A stretch of 64,000 nt of DNA from an uncultured Pelagibacteraceae bacterium. Its GTDB lineage: Bacteria; Pseudomonadota; Alphaproteobacteria; Pelagibacterales; Pelagibacteraceae. Below, piece by piece: positions 56,384-64,000 of this stretch (position 1 is its first letter; each line of letters starts with the position of its first letter). A program made the translations under genes and the position numbers. The stretch covers positions 62,001 through 126,000 of the forward strand of contig CACPLG010000001.1 in NCBI GenBank assembly GCA_902634775.1. Direction: 5' to 3'. Under the pieces are notes generated by a model. The model was not told the DNA's origin. It was given only the letters and a program-made list of their open reading frames with translations, and made no database searches.

Positions 56384-57135
56384 CCACCATCAACCAATAA
56401 AGAGGTACCGGTAATCATTGATGCCTGATCAGAAGCAAGAAATACTACAGCACTCGCAACATCAGACAGCTCTGCAAATCTTCCTAGTGGAATATTCCCT
56501 AAAACCTCCCTCATAAATTTTTTGTCTTTTAAAAATTTACTTGTCATTGGAGTAACAACAAAAGTTGGGCATACTGTGTTTACCCTTATATTATGCTTTG
56601 CCAGGTCAATAGACATCCCCTTTGTAAGTCCTTCAAAACCAAACTTGGTCATATTGTAAACACTTCTTATGGGGCCGCCTACATGACCCATTTGTGAAGA
56701 CATATTAATAATTACACCTCCAACTTTTTTTCTATTTTTTAATTCGATCATTTTTAAAGCAGACAGTTGAGCAATATTAAATGTAGCCATTGTATTAATC
56801 TTAACAACATATTCCATATCTTTTCTTTTTACTTTAGTAAAATGCTCTGGAATATTTGTTCCTGCGTTATTAACCAAAATGTCAATTCTTTTTTGAGAGT
56901 CTATTACTGATTTAATTTCAGAATATTTTGTCACGTCGCAAACATACGATTTAATCTTTGATCTAAATTTCTTAACAATTTTTGAGACTTGGTCTAAATC
57001 TTTTTTTGTTCGACTAACAATAATTAAACTTGCTCCAGCTTCAGCAAGAGCAATAGCGCAAGCTTTTCCTATACCTTTTCCAGCTCCAGTAACAAGGGCA
57101 ATTTTATTTTTTAAGTTTTGTTTTTTAAGAAACAT
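56368..57135 (-). CDS. SDR-family oxidoreductase
   Basis: ALVTGAGKGIGKACAIAL; DILVNNAGTN; YNMTKFGFEGLTKG. Confidence 0.94.
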   Translation of the reverse strand: MFLKKQNLKNKIALVTGAGKGIGKACAIALAEAGASLIIVSRTKKDLDQVSKIVKKFRSKIKSYVCDVTKYSEIKSVIDSQKRIDILVNNAGTNIPEHFTKVKRKDMEYVVKINTMATFNIAQLSALKMIELKNRKKVGGVIINMSSQMGHVGGPIRSVYNMTKFGFEGLTKGMSIDLAKHNIRVNTVCPTFVVTPMTSKFLKDKKFMREVLGNIPLGRFAELSDVASAVVFLASDQASMITGTSLLVDGGWTSK

Positions 57136-57136
57136 T

Positions 57137-57715
57137 TTAGAATAATAGTACTTTTATATCAGTATAAATCAATTCTATTGCAACTATTAGAACTGCTAGT
57201 AAACCTACCCAAGCAATCCATTTGTATTTTTTTATCCAACCAGAAATTAATGTTGCTGCAGTTGCCATTAATATAATTGATAGAGCAAGCCCAAAAACTA
57301 ATAAGTAGTAGTGATCTTTTGCTGCCCCAGCAACTCCTAAAACATTGTCTAAACTCATAGTTATATCTGCTAGAATGACTGTTGTGATAGCTTTCATAAA
57401 AGATGAGCTATCTATTTTAACGCTCTCTTTTTTTTCACTTTGTTTAACGACATCAACATAGAGTTTATAACAAATGTACAACAACAAAATTCCACCAACT
57501 AATCTTAATCCAGAAATTTGCAATAGATAAGCCGTGATAAGCGTAAATATAATTCTCAAAATTACAGCTGCACCAATCCCCCAAAAAATTATTTTTTTTC
57601 TCTGTTCAAGTGGAAATTGTGAAGCAACCATTCCAATAATAATTGCATTGTCCCCAGCAAGAACTAAATCAATGAAAATGATTTGAAAAAAAATTAAAAC
57701 TTGTTCTGATAACAT
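57137..57715 (-). CDS. TerC/YjbE-family membrane protein
   Basis: IDLVLAGDNAIIIGMVASQFP; ILADITMSLDNVLGVAGAA. Confidence 0.92.
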   Translation of the reverse strand: MLSEQVLIFFQIIFIDLVLAGDNAIIIGMVASQFPLEQRKKIIFWGIGAAVILRIIFTLITAYLLQISGLRLVGGILLLYICYKLYVDVVKQSEKKESVKIDSSSFMKAITTVILADITMSLDNVLGVAGAAKDHYYLLVFGLALSIILMATAATLISGWIKKYKWIAWVGLLAVLIVAIELIYTDIKVLLF

Positions 57716-59310
57716 TATGGGTTCAATATCATATCCGCACCCTTTTCAGCAATCATTATAGTAGGTGCATTAGTATTTCCAGAAGTTATATTTGGCATAA
57801 TAGAGGCATCAATCACTCTCAGTTTATTAAGGCCATGAACTTTTAGTTTATCGGAAACCACAGCTGAGTCGTCATTTCCCATCTTACAAGTGCCGACAGG
57901 ATGAAAAATGGTTTGGGCATAATGACTACAGGCTTTAACAATTTCTTCTCTATCATTTAGATGTGAACCAGGCCTAAACTCCTCAGGTTCATATTTTTTA
58001 AATTCATTAGTTTCCATTACAATTTTCCTAATCAGTTTAATTCCGTCAGCTGCAACTTTTCTATCCTCATCAGTTGATAAATAATTCATCTTAATTTTTG
58101 GGTTAACCTTCGTATCGTTACTACTTATAGTTATTTCACCTCTACTCGTTGGTCTTATGTTTGCAACAGTTGGAGTGAAAGCATGGAAATCATGTAGGTT
58201 TGCACCCCCCAATTTGTCAGTGCTAATTGGTTGAATATGAAATTGTAAATTTGGTGTATCTCTGCCTGGATCACTTTTAGCAAAACCACAAAGTTGACTT
58301 GCACCCATAGTCATTGGGCCTCTTCTTTTAAAGACATACTCAAGTCCAATTAACAGCTTACCAAACACACTATTAATTTTCTTGTTTAAAGTTTTTATAT
58401 TTTTAACTTTATAAACTGGCCTGAACATCAGGTGGTCTTGAAGGTTTTTACCAACACCCTTAAGATCTTTGACAATATTAATTCCCAAATCTTTTATTTT
58501 TGAAGCTTCTCCAACACCTGAAGTTTGAAGTATATGAGGACTTCCAATTGACCCCGCGCATAGTAAAATTTCCTTCTCGGCTCTAACAGTAAAAGTTTCA
58601 TTCCCTTTTGAATAAGTAACGCTCTCTGCGTTATTTCCATCGAAATTAATTTTTTTAACATGACAGTTGGTTTCGATTTTTAAGTTTTTATTTTTTTTGA
58701 TAGGATTTAGATACCCAACTGCAGTGCTGCATCTTAATCCATTCCTCTCTGTAACCTGAAAATAACCACATCCAAAGTTATCTCCTTTATTAAAGTCATT
58801 TACTTTTGGAATACCTACCTCCTCAGCTGCATTCATAAAAACATCTAAAATATCTAATTTTATTCTCTGATCTGATACAGCTAATGGCCCTCCGACACCA
58901 TGGAACTGGTCTTTGCCTCTTTCTTGGTCTTCAGCTTTAATGAAATAAGGTAGAACATCTTTCCAGGCCCAACCAACGTTTCCAAGTTGCCGCCATAAAT
59001 CATAATCTTGTTCTTGACCCCTTATGTATAAAAGTCCATTGATCGAGGAACTGCCTCCTAATGTTTTTCCTCTCGGATAAGGAATTGAAACATTTTCCAT
59101 AGTCTCATCAGGCTCTGTCTTAAAACACCAATCTGTTTTAGGGTTATGCATGGTTTTGTAATAACCTACCGGTATATGTATCCAAGGGTAGTTATCTTTA
59201 CCCCCTGCCTCAATTAACAAAACATTATACTTTCCTGTTTTAATTATTCGATTTGTCAAGACACATCCTGCAGAGCCAGCACCAATTATAATAAAATCAA
59301 ATTTTTCCAT
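57715..59310 (-). CDS. GMC-family oxidoreductase (choline dehydrogenase-like)
   Basis: IIIGAGSAGCVLTNRI; PRGKTLGGSSSINGLLYIRG; FHPVGTCKMG; DASIMPNITSGNTNAPTIMIAEKGADMI. Confidence 0.93.
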   Translation of the reverse strand: MEKFDFIIIGAGSAGCVLTNRIIKTGKYNVLLIEAGGKDNYPWIHIPVGYYKTMHNPKTDWCFKTEPDETMENVSIPYPRGKTLGGSSSINGLLYIRGQEQDYDLWRQLGNVGWAWKDVLPYFIKAEDQERGKDQFHGVGGPLAVSDQRIKLDILDVFMNAAEEVGIPKVNDFNKGDNFGCGYFQVTERNGLRCSTAVGYLNPIKKNKNLKIETNCHVKKINFDGNNAESVTYSKGNETFTVRAEKEILLCAGSIGSPHILQTSGVGEASKIKDLGINIVKDLKGVGKNLQDHLMFRPVYKVKNIKTLNKKINSVFGKLLIGLEYVFKRRGPMTMGASQLCGFAKSDPGRDTPNLQFHIQPISTDKLGGANLHDFHAFTPTVANIRPTSRGEITISSNDTKVNPKIKMNYLSTDEDRKVAADGIKLIRKIVMETNEFKKYEPEEFRPGSHLNDREEIVKACSHYAQTIFHPVGTCKMGNDDSAVVSDKLKVHGLNKLRVIDASIMPNITSGNTNAPTIMIAEKGADMILNP

Positions 59311-59452
59311 TTTGAGTTTTATAACAAAATTTTTGAGTATTTATCACCTAATTAAAGCTTTTTTTATTACCGATAAAGTCAAATGCAACTTGTATAACCT
59401 CATTTTTTTTGGTTGGATACGGCTTATTAAATTTAACTTAAGAGAGGAAATA

Positions 59453-60544
59453 ATGAAAAAAATCATTTCGTTAATGTTTGCAGCATTCTTAGTTTTTGGT
59501 TTTATATCAAACGCTAATGCTAAAACATTGAAATGTCAGACTGTTCTTAACACTAAGGCTGATGAAGTTAAAATGTTAAAAGACTTTACTGACACTGTAA
59601 CAGCTCTTACTGATGGCTCACTAAAATTTGAAATTTTGCCAGCAGGTGCAGTTGTTGGAGTAAAAGAAACTTTAGATGCAGTTGACAAAGGTTTAATTGA
59701 CTGTGGATTTGCTTGGACACACTATTGGTCAGGTGATCACCCTGCAGCAATGTTATTTGGTTCACCAGTAGCAGGCGGTGGAGTAGGTATTGATAACCTA
59801 GCGTTTTTATCATGGTTCCAATATGGAGGTGGTAAAGAGTTGTATGATCAATTATGGAAAGAAATGGGAAGAGACATCAAAGGATTTATGCTTCAACCAG
59901 TTGGTCCAGAAGCTTTAGGTTGGTTTCCAAAACCAATTAAAGATATGGCTGACTTTAGAAAATATAAATTCAGAACTCCTCCAGGAATTCCAGGACAAAC
60001 TTACAAAGATATCGGTATAGCATCTGTTGCAATGGGTGGTGGAGATATTCTTCCAGCCTTAGAGGCAGGTACAATCGATGCAGCTGAGTGGTGTTGTCCA
60101 AAACCAGATTTAACATTTGGTTTCCAAAAAGTTTTAAAACATTACTACCTACAAGGATTACACCAAGTAGTAGTTAATGCTGACTTTTATATCACTGGAA
60201 AAACTTACAAAGCAATGACAGATCATGAGAAAAAATCTCTTGAAGTTGCTGCTAATGCTTCATTAGCTAAATCTTTAAGCTACAGAATCTATGAAAATGG
60301 AAAAGCTTTACAAGAACTAACTACAAAGCATGGAGTTATTTTAGAAGATACACCTTCAGATTACTTTAAAGAGTACATGGCAGCTGCAAAAGCTACATTG
60401 AACAAAAACGCAGAACAAAACAAGTTCTTCAAAGAAGTATACGATTCAATGAAAGAGTTTGCTGATGTTGCTGTTCCTTTTTGGAGCGGTGCCCAAATGT
60501 CAAATGCTAAGCTAGGAATGGCTCACGCAGCGACATTGAAGTAA
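59453..60544 (+). CDS. TRAP transporter substrate-binding protein, DctP family
   Basis: Signal peptide MKKIISLMFAAFLVFGFISNANA; AGAVVGVKETLDAVDKGLIDCGFAW; start trimmed to the ATG after AGAGAGGAAATA. Confidence 0.93.
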   Translation: MKKIISLMFAAFLVFGFISNANAKTLKCQTVLNTKADEVKMLKDFTDTVTALTDGSLKFEILPAGAVVGVKETLDAVDKGLIDCGFAWTHYWSGDHPAAMLFGSPVAGGGVGIDNLAFLSWFQYGGGKELYDQLWKEMGRDIKGFMLQPVGPEALGWFPKPIKDMADFRKYKFRTPPGIPGQTYKDIGIASVAMGGGDILPALEAGTIDAAEWCCPKPDLTFGFQKVLKHYYLQGLHQVVVNADFYITGKTYKAMTDHEKKSLEVAANASLAKSLSYRIYENGKALQELTTKHGVILEDTPSDYFKEYMAAAKATLNKNAEQNKFFKEVYDSMKEFADVAVPFWSGAQMSNAKLGMAHAATLK

Positions 60545-60566
60545 AAATATAAACTCTAAATTTATC

Positions 60567-60597
60567 AAGAGCGGGCTTTACAGTCCGCTCTTTTTGT
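60567..60597 (+). terminator. attenuating terminator between TRAP SBP and permease genes
   Basis: AAGAGCGGGC-TTTACA-GTCCGCTCTT then TTTTT (10-bp stem with one G-U). Confidence 0.8.
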
Positions 60598-60610
60598 TTA
60601 AAATCTATAT

Positions 60611-61225
60611 ATGAATGATCAACCTCCAAAAATAGATATTTCAGATGAAATGATCGCTGAAAGGCGAGGGGGTTTAGATAAGATGCCCGATGATATGCCA
60701 TCATGGATGGCAAATTCTATCGTCAAGATAGATAAGTTTAGCAAGTTAATAGGAAGTATTGTTTGTTGGATATTGATACCTTTAATATTTGCTATGACTT
60801 ATGAGGTGCTTGCGAGAAAATTATTCTTAGCACCAACAATTTGGGCATATGACATTAGCAGATTTCTCTATGGAGCCTTGTTTATGTTGGGAGCAGGTTA
60901 TGCACTATCAAAAGGAGTTCACATAAGAGCAGATTTTTTATACAGAAACTTTAAAACTAAAACGCAAGGTTTAATTGATTTCTGGTTATATATTTTATTT
61001 TATTTTCCAGGTTTAATCGTATTTCTTTATATGACAATTGGTTTTGTTGAAGAGTCTATTAGAAGAGGTGAAAGAGGTATGGATACTACATGGATGCCAT
61101 ATATGTGGCCGATCAAGACGTGTTTGTTAGTTGGAATTATCTTTTTATTAGTTCAAGGTTTCTCTGAATTATTAAAGAGTTATTGGGCTGCAAAAAAAGG
61201 TGAGTGGCCTGGAGCGAAAAAATGA
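60611..61225 (+). CDS. TRAP transporter small permease, DctQ family
   Basis: Four-TM protein, WAYDISRFLYGALFMLGAGYALSKGVHIRADFLY, in DctP-Q-M order. Confidence 0.92.
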   Translation: MNDQPPKIDISDEMIAERRGGLDKMPDDMPSWMANSIVKIDKFSKLIGSIVCWILIPLIFAMTYEVLARKLFLAPTIWAYDISRFLYGALFMLGAGYALSKGVHIRADFLYRNFKTKTQGLIDFWLYILFYFPGLIVFLYMTIGFVEESIRRGERGMDTTWMPYMWPIKTCLLVGIIFLLVQGFSELLKSYWAAKKGEWPGAKK

Positions 61226-62556
61226 TTGCTGAGCTAATAGACCCAGCAGTACTTGGTTTTATATTAGTTGGAGTAATGTTATTTGCAATATTTGTTGGTT
61301 TCCCAATTTCTTTTACACTCATATTTCTAGGATTTGTTTTTGGTTATTTAGGTTTTGGAAAATTAGTATTTTATTTAATGACCCTCCAATTCTCCATGGT
61401 AATGACCGAACAGACGCTCGCAGCCGTGCCACTCTTTGTATTTATGGGAATTATGATGGAACAAGCTGGCTTAATGGAAAGATTATTTTCAGCTTTCCAG
61501 TTAATGTTATCAAAAGTTAGAGGTGCTTTATATTATGCTGTTTTATTTGTTTCAGTAATTTTTGCAGCTGCAACTGGAATAGTTGGTGCTTCAGTAACAA
61601 TTTTAGGAATAATGGCCGCTAAATCAATGAATAGATCTGGATACGATGTAAAGCTAGCTGCAGGAACAATAACAGCTGGCGGTACTTTAGGAATCTTAAT
61701 TCCTCCAAGTATTATGCTGGTGGTAATGGGTCCGATAATGGAAATACCAGTTATTGATTTATTTGCGGCTGCAATTTTACCAGGAATATTACTTGCTTCG
61801 CTATATGCAGCTTACACAACAATTAGATGTATGATTAATCCAAAATTAGGACCTGTTTTACCTGAGGATATGAGAGCAGCAAGTATGAGAGAGGTATGGA
61901 TTGAATTTTTCTTAGGACTTGTACCACCAGCAGCATTAGTTTTTGCTGCTTTGGGTAGTATTTTATTTGGCTTTGCTACACCAACAGAAGCCGCAGGATG
62001 CGGCGCAATGGGTGCTCTACTCTTATCGCTATCTTACAAAAAATTAACTTTGCCAAAATTGCAAGAAGCTCTTGTAAAAACACTAGAAATTACCGCTTTA
62101 ATAATGGTTTTAGTTGCTGCATCAAATTTCTTTGGAGCAGTGTTTGCAAGACTGGGCACTCCGACATTGCTTACTGAATTTTTATTAGGTTTAGAAATGA
62201 ATAAATACCTAATACTTACAATGATAATGGTAATGATATTTTTATTAGGTTGGCCGTTGGAATGGGTTCCAATAGTAATGATAATAATTCCAATTATCCT
62301 ACCATTAGTTGAAGCTTTAGGGTTTAATCTAACTTGGTTTGCGATTCTTGTAGCAGTTAATTTACAGACCGCCTGGCTATCTCCACCTGTTGCCTTGTCA
62401 GCTTATTTTTTAAAAGGGGTCGTTCCAGAGTGGGATTTAAAGGATATTTATCTTGGAATGATGCAGTTTATGGTCCTTCAGATTATTGGATTGATCATTA
62501 TTATTATATTTCCTAAGATTGTCCTTTGGTTACCAACTGTCTTGTATGGACAGTAA
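61222..62556 (+). CDS. TRAP transporter large permease, DctM family
   Basis: AGTITAGGTLGILIPPSIMLVVMGPIM; ATPTEAAGCGAMGALLL; start placed at ATG overlapping the DctQ stop. Confidence 0.95.
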   Translation: MIAELIDPAVLGFILVGVMLFAIFVGFPISFTLIFLGFVFGYLGFGKLVFYLMTLQFSMVMTEQTLAAVPLFVFMGIMMEQAGLMERLFSAFQLMLSKVRGALYYAVLFVSVIFAAATGIVGASVTILGIMAAKSMNRSGYDVKLAAGTITAGGTLGILIPPSIMLVVMGPIMEIPVIDLFAAAILPGILLASLYAAYTTIRCMINPKLGPVLPEDMRAASMREVWIEFFLGLVPPAALVFAALGSILFGFATPTEAAGCGAMGALLLSLSYKKLTLPKLQEALVKTLEITALIMVLVAASNFFGAVFARLGTPTLLTEFLLGLEMNKYLILTMIMVMIFLLGWPLEWVPIVMIIIPIILPLVEALGFNLTWFAILVAVNLQTAWLSPPVALSAYFLKGVVPEWDLKDIYLGMMQFMVLQIIGLIIIIIFPKIVLWLPTVLYGQ

Positions 62557-62580
62557 TACATATTTGTTTAATATGTAGTT

Positions 62581-64000
62581 GTGAGTTCAGAAAAAGAAAA
62601 ATTTAATCTTACAAACTGGGAAATTGTTTCAGTAAATCCTGTTGATAAAAATTGGGACTGGAAAGATATGTTTTGTTTTTGGTCTGTGGGACTTCAAAGC
62701 ATAATGTCTTTTGCCCTTATAGCCTCTTTATATTTTGTTTATAATTTAAATTTTTATGAAGTTTTATTTGGAAGCTTGTTAGCCTCTTTGTTGGTGAGCT
62801 ACTTGTCTTATATAATTGGAAAACCCTCTCAAAAGCATGGAATACCTTTCCCAGTTTTTTTAAGAGTGTCATCTGGTTATCAAGGAGCAAAACTTATAAG
62901 TCTAATAAGGGGCATAGTTGGCATATTCTTTTTTGGTGTTCAAACATATTTTATTTCAAAATCTATTGGATACTTAATTAGAATTTCTTTATTTCAAATT
63001 GACAGTGATTTGTTAAACAACGATATTTTTTTCAACTTCTTTATGACCATGAATCTAATTGATTGGGTCAGTTTTGTTTTTACGATTTTAATTCAATATT
63101 TTTTATTTAGTAGAGGACAAAAATTTATAAGAAATTTTATTAATTTCTCAGCTTTATTTGTTTATTTAGGTTTATTGCTGTTTTTTGTAGTGTTGATAGC
63201 TGATCCAGAATTATTCGTTATGGATACATTTATAAGCAAATTAAATCTTGAGAGTGGATTTACTGATTTTCAGTTAAAAAATATGATTGGTATAACAGGC
63301 ACTTTATTTGCATACTTTTCTATTTTGATTATGAATTTTGGAGATTACTCAAGATATGTAAAAAGCTCCCAAGAACTCTTGAAAGGAAATTTAAGTTTAG
63401 TTGTAAGCACAATAATTTATTCATTTTTACTACTAGTTATTGTGATTGGTGCAGATATTTTTTTTAAAAGTAGCCTTATATCAACACAAAATTTATTGAC
63501 AAATCCGACAGATATTGTGGGCAAAATTAACAATACTTATATAACTGTTACAGTCTTAATCTTTATTTTATTTGCATCATCATCGACTAATTTAATTGCA
63601 AATTACTTTCCTTCACAAAATATATTACTAAATTTGCTTCCAAATAGCTTAACCTTAAAAAGTTCTGGATTTTTAATAATATTGTTTGGCTTTTTAGTTG
63701 GAATTTTTTGGACACCGTTCTTCAGTCAAAATGGATCCATGTCAATAATTGATACACTTTCAGCTTTTTTTGGACCAATTTTTGGTGTTATGATTTTTGA
63801 TTATTATATAGTGAAAAGTAAAGTGGTCATAAATAAAGATTTATTTTCAGCAAGAGATGATAGTGCATATCTTTATTCTGCAGGATGGCATATAAAAGCG
63901 TATTATTCCTTTTTTATAGGATTCATATTTTCATCTACACCAATATGGAATTCAAAATTCATGTTTTTAGATACTTTTTCTTTTATAATAGGTTTTATAA
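62581..64000 (+). CDS. NCS1-type cytosine/purine/uracil permease, truncated at window edge (GTG start)
   Basis: Open frame from GTG: SSEKEKFNLTNWEIVSVNPVDKNWDWKDMFCFWSVGLQSIMSFALIASLYF...HGIPFPVFLRVSSGYQGAKL; multi-TM, no stop to 64000. Confidence 0.8.
   Translation, partial: MSSEKEKFNLTNWEIVSVNPVDKNWDWKDMFCFWSVGLQSIMSFALIASLYFVYNLNFYEVLFGSLLASLLVSYLSYIIGKPSQKHGIPFPVFLRVSSGYQGAKLISLIRGIVGIFFFGVQTYFISKSIGYLIRISLFQIDSDLLNNDIFFNFFMTMNLIDWVSFVFTILIQYFLFSRGQKFIRNFINFSALFVYLGLLLFFVVLIADPELFVMDTFISKLNLESGFTDFQLKNMIGITGTLFAYFSILIMNFGDYSRYVKSSQELLKGNLSLVVSTIIYSFLLLVIVIGADIFFKSSLISTQNLLTNPTDIVGKINNTYITVTVLIFILFASSSTNLIANYFPSQNILLNLLPNSLTLKSSGFLIILFGFLVGIFWTPFFSQNGSMSIIDTLSAFFGPIFGVMIFDYYIVKSKVVINKDLFSARDDSAYLYSAGWHIKAYYSFFIGFIFSSTPIWNSKFMFLDTFSFIIGFI

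Noticed and set aside
59453-62556. TRAP transporter plus GMC/SDR oxidoreductases as the uptake arm of the sulfonate module
   Set aside because: About 17 kb from xsc, no shared operon or motif; substrate cannot be read from sequence.
1-64000. CRISPR array, transposon, prophage, tRNA or rRNA
   Set aside because: No spaced direct-repeat array, transposase, integrase, phage structural gene or cloverleaf recognised by eye.

Overview
AT-rich, very compact bacterial chromosome segment. Gene content and the TPP-riboswitch/ThiV, AprBAM and DmdA-like genes point to a SAR11/Pelagibacterales-type alphaproteobacterium (inference; no rRNA is present to confirm). I see about 65 protein genes and no rRNA, tRNA, CRISPR array, transposase or prophage. 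Main modules: (i) DmdA/GcvT-like + MetF-like C1 genes; (ii) dimethylglycine/sarcosine dehydrogenase-like + etfBA + ETF-QO; (iii) a TPP riboswitch in front of a ThiV-type transporter; (iv) a Fur-box-like site before an FTR1 iron permease; (v) pabB-pabA-pabC; (vi) a sulfonate/sulfite module: aprM-aprB-aprA, an uncharacterised 116-aa gene, a 49-aa membrane microprotein, a TauE/SafE exporter, a thioredoxin-fold protein, suyB/suyA-like sulfolyase and xsc; (vii) an Anbu-type protease divergent from a circularly permuted ATP-grasp gene that runs into a glucosylglycerate synthesis/phosphorolysis operon; (viii) a TRAP transporter and an NCS1-type permease running off the right edge. Items most worth a second look: the combined sulfonate-to-APS module with a palindrome between suyA and xsc, the Anbu/ATP-grasp/glucosylglycerate fusion of neighbourhoods, a GC-rich potential H-type pseudoknot at about 54.0 kb, alternative hairpins around the metC-like start codon, a hairpin hiding the aprA Shine-Dalgarno, and several unlisted microproteins. 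All calls come from reading motifs by eye; no searches were run.
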